Source: Bacteroidales bacterium UBA1410 (GTDB taxonomy: Bacteria > Bacteroidota > Bacteroidia > Bacteroidales > Dysgonomonadaceae). Taken from it: DNA of 60,973 nucleotides. The translations under genes were made by a program, and so were the position numbers. The DNA lies in contig DBPW01000013.1 in NCBI GenBank assembly GCA_002305015.1, positions 1-60,973 of the forward strand. Reading direction: 5' to 3'. Of the stretch, positions 36,306 through 45,524 are shown piece after piece. Below the pieces are notes generated by a model. That model saw only the letters and a list, made by a program, of their open reading frames with translations, was not told the origin of the DNA and made no database searches. Positions within the stretch are counted from its first letter, which is position 1. The number at the start of each line of letters is the position of its first letter.

Positions 36306-36599
36306 TTACAACGATTTATAGAAGTGCAATTCGTTTCTCAACTGCCTGATTTCTTCCTGAAGCGCTTTCACCTTGTCGAGCAAGTAATACAGTGCCTCAA
36401 TGCCTTCTATGTTGATGTCCATATCGTAGTACCAACGTCGGAACTGCTCCAATTTCGGAAGCTCCTCGTAATCGATATATTTATCTTCGTCCTGATAAAC
36501 GATGTGGATCAACCCCGACTCGCTGAGCGAATCGATGAATGCGCTTTCCACATTATAAATCCGGATGCACTCGTTGTATAATAATTTGTTCGTACTCAT
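36306..36599 (-). CDS. cbpM: chaperone modulator CbpM-like protein
   Basis: 97 residues. An N-terminal MerR-like winged helix (YNECIRIYNVESAFIDSLSESGLI) leads into a helical segment ending in a coiled coil (LLDKVKALQEEIRQLRNELHF). In E. coli CbpM binds the J domain of CbpA and blocks its co-chaperone and DNA-binding activity. Here the ATG overlaps the cbpA stop as ATGA, so the two are translationally coupled and should be made together. Confidence 0.88.
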   Translation of the reverse strand: MSTNKLLYNECIRIYNVESAFIDSLSESGLIHIVYQDEDKYIDYEELPKLEQFRRWYYDMDINIEGIEALYYLLDKVKALQEEIRQLRNELHFYKSL

Positions 36600-37543
36600 C
36601 GTGTTCTAAGTTTAGCTAGTTCGGTAAACAGTTCTTTTTCTCTCGGAGAAAGATTTTCGGGAATTCTCACTTTCAGGGTTACGTAAAGATCGCCGAATTT
36701 CCCTTCCTTTTTATATACCGGGAATCCTTTACCCTTTACCCGCAATTTGGTGCCCGGTTGAGTGCCGGGTTTGATTTTAAGTTTCAACAGACTGCCATCC
36801 AGCGTGTTGATGGTAATCTCTCCGCCAAGAACGGCCGTATAGAGATCCACTTCGGCTTCGGTGTAGAGGTCGTCGCCCAGTCGTTTGAAATTGGGATCGT
36901 CTTCCACGACAAAGGTAATGTACAAATCGCCGTTGGGACCTCCGTTAACGCCGGGGCCTCCGTAGCCGGCCAACTTGATTTTTTGTCCGTTGGACACTCC
37001 GGCAGGAACGGTGATGCGGATGTTTTTGCCGTTTACGTTGAGGGTTTGCTGATGCGTCTGCATGGCCTCACGCAGGGTCAGGTGCAATTCGGCCTCGTAG
37101 TCGGGTCCTTTAAACTTCCTACTGCTTTGGCGTTGCGTAAATCCACGTCCGAACATCGAATGGAAGAAGTCCGAAAAATCGTCATCCGAAAAATCGCCTT
37201 CCGTGTAGAAGGTGCGGCTTCCGCCTTCTCCTCCGCCTCCGCCAAAGAAGTCGCTCCACTGACCTTGCTGCTGATATTGCCGCTGATATTGTTGTTGCGC
37301 TTTTTCAAACTCCTCGGCGTGTTTCCAGTTCTCGCCGTATTTATCGTATTTTGCCCGTTTTTCCGGGTCGCTCAACACTTCGTGAGCTTCGTTGATTTCC
37401 TGAAATTTTCGGTGCGCATCCTTATCGTTGGGGTTGAGATCGGGATGCATTTTGCGGGCCAATTTCCGATAAGCCTTCTTAATCTCTTCCTGTGATGCGT
37501 TTTTGGGAACACCCAATACTTTGTAATAATCTATATATGCCAT
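36596..37543 (-). CDS. cbpA: CbpA-like DnaJ co-chaperone (type II J protein)
   Basis: 315 residues. J domain at 1-70 with the HPD motif (KMHPDLNPND), which stimulates DnaK. A Gly/Phe-rich linker with a Gln-rich stretch (about 80-125) follows, then two beta-barrel C-terminal substrate-binding domains; GYGGPGVNGGPNGDLYITF and GGEITINTLDG are typical. There is no zinc-finger region, so it is CbpA-like and not classical DnaJ. Coupled with CbpM. A DnaK gene is 8 kb away in the same window. Confidence 0.92.
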   Translation of the reverse strand: MAYIDYYKVLGVPKNASQEEIKKAYRKLARKMHPDLNPNDKDAHRKFQEINEAHEVLSDPEKRAKYDKYGENWKHAEEFEKAQQQYQRQYQQQGQWSDFFGGGGGEGGSRTFYTEGDFSDDDFSDFFHSMFGRGFTQRQSSRKFKGPDYEAELHLTLREAMQTHQQTLNVNGKNIRITVPAGVSNGQKIKLAGYGGPGVNGGPNGDLYITFVVEDDPNFKRLGDDLYTEAEVDLYTAVLGGEITINTLDGSLLKLKIKPGTQPGTKLRVKGKGFPVYKKEGKFGDLYVTLKVRIPENLSPREKELFTELAKLRTR

Positions 37544-37564
37544 ACACTCTCGCTTGTTTTACAA

Positions 37565-37572
37565 CAAAGATA
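37565..37572 (-). promoter_or_regulatory. -7 element TATCTTTG for cbpA-cbpM
   Basis: Exact TAnnTTTG match on the minus strand, 21 bases ahead of the cbpA start. No good -33 box at 19 bases. Confidence 0.48.
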
Positions 37573-37620
37573 GCAAAAAATATACCTTTTTTATCTTTTT
37601 GTACTCGAATATCGTTTTTG

Positions 37621-37716
37621 CGTGATTTTTGGCAGCACCTGCCGGTTCGGTGTTGCAGTTTCTTTGCGTTTTCCACTCTTGTGTTACGTGATTTTCGGCA
37701 GCACCTGCCGGTTCGG
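37621..37716. repeat. 30-bp direct repeat with palindromic core, two copies
   Basis: Copies at 37621-37650 and 37687-37716 differ at one base. Each holds GGCAGCACCTGCC, an inverted repeat with a 5-bp stem and 3-base loop. They lie in the gene-free stretch behind cbpA. They resemble REP-type short palindromic elements, but family membership is not established. Confidence 0.7.
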
Positions 37717-37939
37717 CGATCGAAAATTTCGAAATCCGATTAATTGGCAAAATCGGGGTATACCGAGGCTGCACCAAGGCCGTACCAAGGCTGCACCATC
37801 CTCGCTCCATCCTTGCTCCTGTTTTTTGCTGTTTTCGGGGCAAAAACGCAGCCGGTTTTTACCCTAAACCCATACCATCCGATGTTTTTGTCCCTGCCTA
37901 GGAGCAAGCATGAAGCAGACGTAATACGTCGATATAGCC

Positions 37940-38115
37940 GGTATGTTGCCCATCTATTTGTGAAGCCGCAAAATTATTTCTGTGACTGATTATACTATTT
38001 ATGCAACAGACTAGGTATGTTGCCCTTCTATCGTGAAAAAGACAAAAAATTAACCGTACCGCTTCGATATTCGTGGGAAGGCGTGCCGCACTTCGATCGT
38101 GAAGCCGCAAAATTA
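37940..38115. repeat. degenerate ~37-bp repeats, three copies
   Basis: Copies at about 37940-37976, 38014-38052 and 38080-38115, spaced about 70 bases. A shared skeleton runs GGTATGTTGCCC, CTATCGTGAAG, then CGCAAAATTA; the first and third copies share GTGAAGCCGCAAAATTA exactly. A weaker fourth copy may sit at 38054-38079. The region between cbpA and the DUF6146 gene (37544-38131) carries no gene I can support. Confidence 0.6.
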
Positions 38116-38131
38116 CCCTTACTAATGGATT

Positions 38132-38569
38132 TTACCGGCCTCGCTGAACGAGCACGATGCCGTATTCATCCTCGATAAACCGAAAATAGTAATACAGCCG
38201 GTAATTGAGTTCCAGGCCGTAATCGATGTGAGGATCGTAGTCGATATACGTCTCGTAAAAACTACCGTAGCGCTGCGGGTTGTTGTGGCGGTGATTCCAT
38301 TCGGTTACGTACTGTTGGTTCCACGTTTCGTAATACTGCTGCGAGTAGTAATTAGCCGGGGGTTGGGTAGCCAGCCACGATTCGAATTTCGGATCGAGTA
38401 CGATCAATTCGTATTCAACGGAGTCTTTTTCCTCTTCTTCGGCTTGGTTTTTCACCAGTTTTACTTTGGGCGGCTGTTGTGCGGCGTTTTCGGCTTTTCT
38501 AACGGTTTTGCATCCCGCCAACGGCATCCCGATGGTCAGCGTCAGCACGAGAACGGCTTTAATGAGCAT
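38132..38569 (-). CDS. DUF6146-like lipoprotein
   Basis: 145 residues from the ATG giving MLIKAVLVLTLT; a longer frame adds 13 residues that would spoil the signal peptide. A lipoprotein signal ends in LAGC. The mature part is Gln/Glu-rich at first, then contains VLDPKFESWLATQPPANYYSQQYYETWNQQYVTEWN, an aromatic-rich repeat-like stretch typical of DUF6146. No function is known. It lacks membrane spans after the lipid anchor, so it should sit on the periplasmic face of a membrane. Confidence 0.8.
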   Translation of the reverse strand: MLIKAVLVLTLTIGMPLAGCKTVRKAENAAQQPPKVKLVKNQAEEEEKDSVEYELIVLDPKFESWLATQPPANYYSQQYYETWNQQYVTEWNHRHNNPQRYGSFYETYIDYDPHIDYGLELNYRLYYYFRFIEDEYGIVLVQRGR

Positions 38570-38649
38570 ATCAATGCTCCTTTTCCCTGAGGTTTTGTAG
38601 GTTATCATGGTTTTTCGTTTTTTTTTTGATTCGTGTCATTTTTTTCTCC

Positions 38650-39213
38650 TTATTCTATTTCGATTTGATTATCGGCATAGATTTTCGGTTTTTTGCTTAA
38701 TTTCCATGCCATATACAGTTCCGCGACACCATAAATCAGCAACAATATGCCGATGAAAATCAGAATGGTTTCGGCGCTGGTGAAAGGGTTGGTAAACAAG
38801 ATGATTCCTGCAATGATCATCAGCATGGAAATAGCGAAATAAATCCACGACCATCCGTATTCGCGTCGGATGCTCCATGTGCCGATGAGTTGAAATATGC
38901 CGATCAACAGAAATCCGATACCCATGGCAATGACAAAAATTTTAACCATTGTGCCCGGCAAGGCAATGAACAGCAATCCGAAAATGAGGTTAAAGACAGC
39001 ATCGGCCATGAGGATGTTTTTGGTGATTTTTTCGCGGCTGCGAACGGCAAAAACAAGAGATGCCAATCCGCTGACCAGAATCAGTATGCCGATGCAGATC
39101 ACGAAACTCTGTAGGGTGATATCCGGCATAAAAACTGCCAATCCGCCTATAATCAAGGCAATGATGCCTCTGACAAGCGATCCTTGAGTAGTTGCGATGA
39201 AAGAATGTTTCAT
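38650..39213 (-). CDS. HdeD/DUF308 family membrane protein
   Basis: 187 residues with six membrane helices in three hairpins, as in HdeD. Characteristic pieces: VRGIIALIIGGLAVFMPDITLQSFV near 14-38, and IILFTNPFTSAETILIFIGILLLIYG. In E. coli HdeD is an acid-resistance membrane protein; in Bacteroidetes the role is untested. It ends in a short cytoplasmic tail. Confidence 0.85.
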   Translation of the reverse strand: MKHSFIATTQGSLVRGIIALIIGGLAVFMPDITLQSFVICIGILILVSGLASLVFAVRSREKITKNILMADAVFNLIFGLLFIALPGTMVKIFVIAMGIGFLLIGIFQLIGTWSIRREYGWSWIYFAISMLMIIAGIILFTNPFTSAETILIFIGILLLIYGVAELYMAWKLSKKPKIYADNQIEIE

Positions 39214-39278
39214 AAAATCAGGTATTATCGATTATTATTCGTGTTGATTGATGTTGAGAACGACGAAAATTTTTCACT

Positions 39279-42200
39279 TTATCGAGGCAACTCTTCGGTC
39301 AGAAGGTCACTCTCGATTTCCGGATATATTTCGTCAAGTTGTTCCTGAATTTCCTGCGTTTTGGCTAAAGCGGTAATGATTCGACAAAAATGACGGGGAT
39401 CGTCCATCAACCTGCCTTTTCTGTCTTTCAAATATTTATGCAACACTTGATAACCGCCAATGTAATAAGCCCAAACCTCAGGCGAGACGTGGTCAAAATA
39501 TTTGCTTTCGTTAATGTAAATGCGCTTTTTCTGCTCATCGTAAACCGTTTTTTCTATTTTGTCGTTATCCCCTTCCCCTTCATATTTCGAAACAGGATTA
39601 TCCAATTCTTTGCTTTTCATCAGGTGCAAATCGGCCAATCGGTTGCCCAAAACCGATATTTTGCGAAATATCGCGTAATCTTTCGTAAAAGGTACGCGCG
39701 GAAAATCGATTTTCAAAAATTCTGCGTATTTTTCGCGATAAACATTGCTGTAAAATATGCCGTAAATATAGTATAAAATTTCTTCGGGTGTGAGCTCTTT
39801 ATTGTATATTGTGTTTAACGTTTCGTACAATTTCTTGTCGATATTGGGCTTTCGGGTATGATATTTCTCGTTTGGTTCGAAGAGCAATACCGTTTGAAGA
39901 TGCGATGAGCGTTTGGATTTATTTTCCGGCATGTCATATAAATACAGCGGGAAAAGATAACCGCTTCCATAGCTACCTGCAGTGCCGGTTAAATTAAATT
40001 CTGTAATATATTCAGAAATAAATGCATGCTTAAAAACGGTTTGAGTTTGTCTTGGAACAACTATTCCGATATTGTCATGAAGCATGTGACGCATAACATC
40101 CCTTCTTGTTCGTTCAACAACGGTTTCGTGATAGAATAGATATCTGATATCAAAGGGACGATAAAGAATTTTCACGATGGTTCCCTGCCAATTATCGATT
40201 TGCTGCAACTCTTCTCTTGCTTTTGATAATTTCCAATTTTGCTTGTCTTTCAAGTCGTATGCTTGAGATATTATTTCGTTCGAAAAATTCTTGTTTCTGA
40301 GTTGATTGACGCGATTGATGAGGCTGTTTTTATCGATGTCGATAACAAATTTGTCTCGCCCTGTGACGACACCGACGCTGTTGACGGGGAAAATTTCATC
40401 GATCCGTTTCCACTCTAAATAATGCCGAATGTTTTCCGTACGTCGTGGAACGAAAAAATACCAGGGAGAGGCCGGTTCGATTTCGGTGTAATGTTGCTTG
40501 TTCAACACGTTATTGCTGAGCCAGTCGTATTTTTCCTCCCTCAGTCCATAGAGATCCCGATGAAAAACCCGGCAGCCTTGCTTGTCTTTTTGTTTGATGA
40601 AAAGTGCTATGGCAACGCCTTGACGGATATCGAAAACATTTTCGTCTTTTCCACCCTCAGGCGAAGTTTCTTTTTTCAGGCTGTTGCCATGTAGGTCGAG
40701 AATATAAATTTCGTTGAATGTATCCATCAGGCTTTGTCGCATGCCCCTGAAAGTGGGATTGTCCAGATAACTGTGATTGGTAATCATGCCGACAATACCT
40801 GCTCCGGCCTTGTGGATTTTCCATTGGGCAAAACGGATAAATTTGACGTAATCATCCTGTAGCCATTTAGGATTTTTCTCTCCAAGTGTTTTGCCGTTTA
40901 CCTTGTAGTAACTTTTAACACCATCGAGGTCTTCTTTAAGAAGTTTTTCGGTCCAATCGTTCTGATTTTCAGAATGTCCACTGTAGGGTGGATTGCCGAG
41001 TATCACCAAAATGGGTTTCTCTTTTTTTACTTTGCCCGCCAAATGGCTTTCTTCGCTCAACGAACTCAGTCCGGGTATGGAAATTTGCCGGAGCTCCTCC
41101 ATTTCCAGTGTGTTGGTAAGGTAGAGTTTAAACCGTTCGTTGTCATTCAACCTGTAACCGAGTTCTTCGAGAAGAAAACTCATTTTCAGATGACCGATGG
41201 CGTAAGGAGCCATCATGAGTTCGAAAGCATAAAAGTTCTCGAGAATCTGGTTTTTGATAAAATTGGTTTTACCGGCAGAACCGTATTTTCGGGTAAACTC
41301 ATCCACGGCCGTTTTCACGGCTTCGGCCGGAAATGTGAGTGTACCTGCGGCGGGATCGAGCAGTGTAACTTTATTACCCGCAAGGCCATCGGAGATATCG
41401 AAATGCGATTTGAGAAGACTGTTGATCGCGTGTACGATATACTTCACAACCGGCTCGGGAGTATAATATACACCTCGTTTTTCTCTGATTGAAGGATCGT
41501 AAGCCGAAAGGAAAGTTTCGTAAAAGTGAATGATGGGGTCTCTGCCTTTTCCTTCGAGATAATAATCCTGCAATATCGTATTGACATTGGTAACCTGCAG
41601 TATTTCAGCAATATCGTCAACGATGATTTGTAACGGTTTCGGCGGATCTTCCAGCGAAATGAAACGAAAAACATCGCGCAGAATACCGATAGTGTTGGGA
41701 ATGAATTTGAAAGCTAATTCCCTGTTGAACTCGCCGTTTGAGCGGGTACGTGCTGCGAACAATCCATAGGTTATGGTCTGCGCATACAAGTCGGCAAAGG
41801 TTTGTTTGGTCAGTGTGGCAATCAGATAAGTTTTGAAAGCCTCGTAAAATCCGAGGATGGCTTTTTGTCCTTTTTTCTCTTCTTCGGCCATTTCTATACT
41901 GATGACTTCGTCGCGCAAAAATCGGGTGCGCTTAGCCAGTTCCGAAGCCAATGTTTTGGCGCTGTGAACCCTTGGGAGTGAAAAGGAAAAGAACGTATCG
42001 AGTAAATCGAAAAACTCCGTTTCGTTTTCGGGCGGAAGAGGGGTTTTCAGTTTTTTTGCCAAGGAAGGTCTGCCGATGGAAACGTGTTTTATCAACTCAC
42101 CGTCTCGGTAGAGTCTGAACTCGTAAAAATTGGTAAGAATTACGTTGGGAAACGTGTTGCGGTATCGTTTTAGCTGTTCCGATTCCTCAATCCTGTTGAG

Positions 42201-42443
42201 GTTGGAAATCGAAGGGTCTTTCGCTTCGATGTATCCCGTGATGTGATTTTTGCCGTCCCAAATACGGAAATCTGGATTTCCGGCTTCCGTTTGTTTTGGC
42301 AGAACGGTGATATCTGTTTGGCGGAGGTTGTTTTCTCTTGCGAAGGCGAGAATCAAATCCTTCAGATGGCCATAATAGCTTTCTTCTCTTGCATCTCCCC
42401 GCTCTAGGGTTTTTTGTATGGCGTTGAGGTATTCGTTCAGCAT
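39279..42443 (-). CDS. stand-alone Type IIG-like restriction-modification enzyme
   Basis: 1054 residues from the ATG giving MLNEYLNAIQ; a 49-residue upstream extension is rejected because it crosses a likely -7 box. An N-terminal nuclease of PD-(D/E)xK type: PDFRIWDGK, then GYIEAK (Asp58, Glu73, Lys75). A helical linker follows, then an N6-adenine methylase: GVYYTPEPVVKYIV at 324-337, SAM motif LLDPAAGTLTF near 361-371, catalytic NPPY at 484-487. The C-terminal half is a probable target-recognition domain. There is no helicase part, so it is not a classical Type ISP enzyme. One polypeptide would cut and protect DNA. Confidence 0.88.
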   Translation of the reverse strand: MLNEYLNAIQKTLERGDAREESYYGHLKDLILAFARENNLRQTDITVLPKQTEAGNPDFRIWDGKNHITGYIEAKDPSISNLNRIEESEQLKRYRNTFPNVILTNFYEFRLYRDGELIKHVSIGRPSLAKKLKTPLPPENETEFFDLLDTFFSFSLPRVHSAKTLASELAKRTRFLRDEVISIEMAEEEKKGQKAILGFYEAFKTYLIATLTKQTFADLYAQTITYGLFAARTRSNGEFNRELAFKFIPNTIGILRDVFRFISLEDPPKPLQIIVDDIAEILQVTNVNTILQDYYLEGKGRDPIIHFYETFLSAYDPSIREKRGVYYTPEPVVKYIVHAINSLLKSHFDISDGLAGNKVTLLDPAAGTLTFPAEAVKTAVDEFTRKYGSAGKTNFIKNQILENFYAFELMMAPYAIGHLKMSFLLEELGYRLNDNERFKLYLTNTLEMEELRQISIPGLSSLSEESHLAGKVKKEKPILVILGNPPYSGHSENQNDWTEKLLKEDLDGVKSYYKVNGKTLGEKNPKWLQDDYVKFIRFAQWKIHKAGAGIVGMITNHSYLDNPTFRGMRQSLMDTFNEIYILDLHGNSLKKETSPEGGKDENVFDIRQGVAIALFIKQKDKQGCRVFHRDLYGLREEKYDWLSNNVLNKQHYTEIEPASPWYFFVPRRTENIRHYLEWKRIDEIFPVNSVGVVTGRDKFVIDIDKNSLINRVNQLRNKNFSNEIISQAYDLKDKQNWKLSKAREELQQIDNWQGTIVKILYRPFDIRYLFYHETVVERTRRDVMRHMLHDNIGIVVPRQTQTVFKHAFISEYITEFNLTGTAGSYGSGYLFPLYLYDMPENKSKRSSHLQTVLLFEPNEKYHTRKPNIDKKLYETLNTIYNKELTPEEILYYIYGIFYSNVYREKYAEFLKIDFPRVPFTKDYAIFRKISVLGNRLADLHLMKSKELDNPVSKYEGEGDNDKIEKTVYDEQKKRIYINESKYFDHVSPEVWAYYIGGYQVLHKYLKDRKGRLMDDPRHFCRIITALAKTQEIQEQLDEIYPEIESDLLTEELPR

Positions 42444-42462
42444 TTTTCGATATTTGATTCTG

Positions 42463-42470
42463 TAAAGATA
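42463..42470 (-). promoter_or_regulatory. -7-like element TATCTTTA for the restriction-modification gene
   Basis: Seven of eight bases fit TAnnTTTG, 19 bases ahead of the chosen start. It supports the shorter start over a 49-codon extension. Confidence 0.35.
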
Positions 42471-42619
42471 GCGATCATTAATGAGAAAAACATCAACAAC
42501 AGGGCGAAACTTCACAATTTGAGTAAGAAAGGATTCGTCGGTATTATTTTTCTTCGATTTGAGGTTATGATCTCTAATTTCGTAATCCAATTAGGATAGT
42601 GCCTTTGCCGGAAGTGGTT

Positions 42620-43801
42620 TCAGCGGGTCTTGAGTTCTTTTGCCAAAATCAGGAAAAAGGGGATCGCGATCAACTCGAACAGGGCTGCCAGTAAAATCAA
42701 AGAGGATACCGAATGTTCGTAAAGTATTCCCATTAAGGCACCTCCCAACATCCACGAGAGTCCGTAGATGGTGTTGAAAATTCCATAAGCCGATCCCCGA
42801 CGACTGATCGCGGTGAGGTCGGCAACAGCTGCCCTCATGATCGTTTCATGAACACCAAGAACAATTCCCCATAAAATGATTCCGATAATCACGAAAACGA
42901 GCCTGTTGCTGAAAGTTAAGAAAGGGATGAAAACCGAAAAGAGAGGGATGATCATCAGCGTTTTTAGTCCCACACGGTCGTAAGCCTTTCCTATTATTAA
43001 TGCCGTCAGAGCATCCACTCCCATAGCTAAAGCAAACAGCGCAGGGATTTGGGCATCGCTCACGATAGCCTTTATTTTAAGGTGGTAGGAGATGAGCGGG
43101 AAATTGGCAAATCCGGCTACGGCAAAGAAAGTAAATAACGAGTAAAGAATAAAAATCTTTGAAAAAACGGGGTTGTTTTTTGTGCCGGTTTCCGTGGCAC
43201 TTTCCAATTTTTCGGGGTGAGGTAACCGGTTTCTGGCCACATACAGAATGACCATTACTATCAGTGCCGGTATCCACAGGACGGAAAAACCCGAGCGATA
43301 GTTGCCTCCGGCAAAGAGGATTACAGAAAAGATGAGAGGTCCGATGATGGCACCGATTTGATCCAATGCTTCATGGAGACCAAAACCGAATCCTCTCCCC
43401 ACTTCTTTTGTGGCGTAGGAGAGAATGGTATCGCGAGCGGGCGAACGAAAGGCCTTGCCGACTCTTTCCAAAACGATAAGCAGTGCCGCCAACTGCCAAT
43501 TGTTGGTAAAAGCGAGAAGAGGAATGGCGATGAGAAGCCCGTAACCCATGAAGGTAAAGAGCCAGTATGCTTTGGTACGGTCGGCAATGAAGCCGGAAAA
43601 AAGTCGAAGTGCATAGCCGATGAACTCACCTAATCCGCCGATTAATCCAACCGTTGTTGCGCTTGCTCCCAGCAGAGCCAGGTAGGGACCGGTGACGCCC
43701 CGAGCACCTTCATATACAATATCTCCCAAGAGGCTTACTATCCCCATTAGAATGATGAATCTGAGGGCATTGGTTCGCTCCTGTGAAGCTTTTTTGTTCA
43801 T
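42620..43801 (-). CDS. major facilitator superfamily transporter
   Basis: 393 residues and about twelve hydrophobic helices. The MFS motif A-like loop appears as LFSGFIADRTKAYW at about 67-80, and AFRSPARDTILSYATKEVGRGFGFGLHEALDQ near 116-147 matches a drug/metabolite exporter-like subgroup. The second half carries a matching loop (IIGKAYDRVGLKT). No substrate can be assigned. It reads in the same direction as the restriction gene 176 bases further on, and there is no sign of a shared role. Confidence 0.87.
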   Translation of the reverse strand: MNKKASQERTNALRFIILMGIVSLLGDIVYEGARGVTGPYLALLGASATTVGLIGGLGEFIGYALRLFSGFIADRTKAYWLFTFMGYGLLIAIPLLAFTNNWQLAALLIVLERVGKAFRSPARDTILSYATKEVGRGFGFGLHEALDQIGAIIGPLIFSVILFAGGNYRSGFSVLWIPALIVMVILYVARNRLPHPEKLESATETGTKNNPVFSKIFILYSLFTFFAVAGFANFPLISYHLKIKAIVSDAQIPALFALAMGVDALTALIIGKAYDRVGLKTLMIIPLFSVFIPFLTFSNRLVFVIIGIILWGIVLGVHETIMRAAVADLTAISRRGSAYGIFNTIYGLSWMLGGALMGILYEHSVSSLILLAALFELIAIPFFLILAKELKTR

Positions 43802-43821
43802 CCTCCCGGTTTGATGCTTGT

Positions 43822-45342
43822 TTATTGATGTTCGGGGCGCAGAAGATCAATCACCGTTTTAACGGGATTGAACGTGCTGACGGGCACTTCCACGAAAACG
43901 GTGTTCCAGTCGCTCATTCCGCCGTTCCAGAGGCCGGGATGCTCCAGCGCCTTCAGTTCACGGCCGTTTTTCGACTTGATGGAGATGAAACCCGTATTGC
44001 GGTCGACATAGTCGGGCAAGCGGTATTTCTCGCCTTTGTGGTTTTTCACGCTGCAAACCAAATCTACCGGATTGAAATGCGTGCCGTTGCGAAAAGCATT
44101 CATGGCCACGGGATCGTCGGGGTTGATTTGCGAACTTTCCAAAATCTGCGGCGAGGCCGTGCCGTCGGGATTTTTGACGATGAACGGACCACCGCCCGGT
44201 TCGCCCTGATTTTTTACCATACCGCACACACGGAAAGGACGGTTGAGCTTGCGCACGAGATAGTTGCGCAGTTCCTGCTCCGAATCGAGCGATATGTCCT
44301 CGTGGCGTATGCAGAGTTCGTTTTCGGTAAAACGCAGCATTTCCGACAAATCGTCAGTTGTTGCGTTGCCCGATTCCAGTTTTTCCATATACCGAAAAGC
44401 GCGCTCCTGCATTTTCACCAACACCCCGGCGAGCAGTTTCTTGTATCGTGTTTCGTTGTCCTTAAGCCTGTCGGGCACTACGTTGTCGATGTTTTTGATG
44501 AAAATGACGTCGGCCTCAATGGCGTCGAGGTTCTCGATGAGTGCACCGTGACCACCCGGGCGGAACACCAACCGGCCGTTCTCGTCGCGGAAAGGCTCGT
44601 TGTTCATATCGACGGCAATGGTGTCGGTAGAAGGTTTCTGAATGCTGAACGAAATATCGTATCGGGTGTTTAGGCGCTGTCCGTATAGCAGGCTTTTCTC
44701 GGCTGTCAGTTTTTCGAACAATCCTCGATGTTCGGGCGAAACCGTGAAATGCAGCACGGCCCGGCCGTTTCTGTCTTTGGCATAATAGGCACTTTCAACC
44801 ATGTGTTCCTCGGTCGGGGTACGATTCCCGTCAGGGTATTTGTGAAACAAGAGCAACCCTTTTGGCAGGCTGCCGTAGTTCATTCCTTCGGGCAAAAGCA
44901 GCGCACGCACAATGGCTTTGTATTTGCCGAGGGATAGGAGTCCGGGAATATTCTTGTCGTAATGGGTGAGGCAGCAGGCATTCAGGGCATCGTAGAACGC
45001 AAATTTTTCGATTTCCGAAAAAAACCTTTTCTCGAAATCCGTGCGCGGTTCATCGTAATCGGCATCGAGAAAGGCAAACAAATCTTTAAACATGCGGCTG
45101 GCGGCACCCGATGCCGGCACAAACTTCACGATGGTGCAATTGCGTTGACAGTATCGATTCCATGCTTCGATATAGGCGGCTTGGTCGTCATCGCCGATAC
45201 GCATGATGCCGTTTCCCACAGTAGCTGCCGATACAACACACAACGCAGGAAATCCTTCTTTGAAATATGTCAACTGGGTGAGCACATCTTCTTCAGTGAG
45301 CCCCCTTTCTTTTAATTGAAGCAGATCTTCGGAAGTAAACAT
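43822..45342 (-). CDS. DUF4301 protein with nucleotidyltransferase-like motifs
   Basis: 506 residues from the ATG giving MFTSEDLLQLK; an upstream extension of 29 residues would include the likely promoter. It matches the Bacteroidetes family DUF4301, of unknown function. Motifs recall UDP-sugar pyrophosphorylases: VPASGAASRMFK at about 75-86 (compare the Gly-rich LAGGxGTRxG loop), SLPKGLLLFHKY near 158-169, RPGGHGALIENL at about 261-272 (compare PxGHGxLYxAL) and KNIDNVVPD at 283-291 (compare NxDN). So it may be a nucleotidyltransferase for a sugar phosphate; this is inference. No neighbour pathway is evident. Confidence 0.78.
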   Translation of the reverse strand: MFTSEDLLQLKERGLTEEDVLTQLTYFKEGFPALCVVSAATVGNGIMRIGDDDQAAYIEAWNRYCQRNCTIVKFVPASGAASRMFKDLFAFLDADYDEPRTDFEKRFFSEIEKFAFYDALNACCLTHYDKNIPGLLSLGKYKAIVRALLLPEGMNYGSLPKGLLLFHKYPDGNRTPTEEHMVESAYYAKDRNGRAVLHFTVSPEHRGLFEKLTAEKSLLYGQRLNTRYDISFSIQKPSTDTIAVDMNNEPFRDENGRLVFRPGGHGALIENLDAIEADVIFIKNIDNVVPDRLKDNETRYKKLLAGVLVKMQERAFRYMEKLESGNATTDDLSEMLRFTENELCIRHEDISLDSEQELRNYLVRKLNRPFRVCGMVKNQGEPGGGPFIVKNPDGTASPQILESSQINPDDPVAMNAFRNGTHFNPVDLVCSVKNHKGEKYRLPDYVDRNTGFISIKSKNGRELKALEHPGLWNGGMSDWNTVFVEVPVSTFNPVKTVIDLLRPEHQ

Positions 45343-45365
45343 AATGCTAACAGATTTTAAAAGTT

Positions 45366-45373
45366 CAAATATA
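45366..45373 (-). promoter_or_regulatory. -7 element TATATTTG for the DUF4301 gene
   Basis: Fits TAnnTTTG on the minus strand, 23 bases ahead of the chosen start codon. No matching -33 box. Confidence 0.45.
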
Positions 45374-45524
45374 GCTATTTTTACGGATGATGGAAGGGAT
45401 GAAACTAAAAATTTCTTTAAATCCGACATTATGTCATAAAAACCGTCTGTTTTGCGTTTGGCATATCATTTGAGAAAGATAGTGTGGAATAAAAAATGAA
45501 ATCAATTTATAAAAAATACGAGTT

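Noticed and set aside
36758..37495. a 245-codon plus-strand frame opposite cbpA
   Set aside because: Opposite strand to a clear J protein; no recognisable domain.
45461..45472. a TATCATTTG promoter box before dnaK
   Set aside because: It has three bases between TA and TTTG in place of two, and no matching -33 box at the usual distance.
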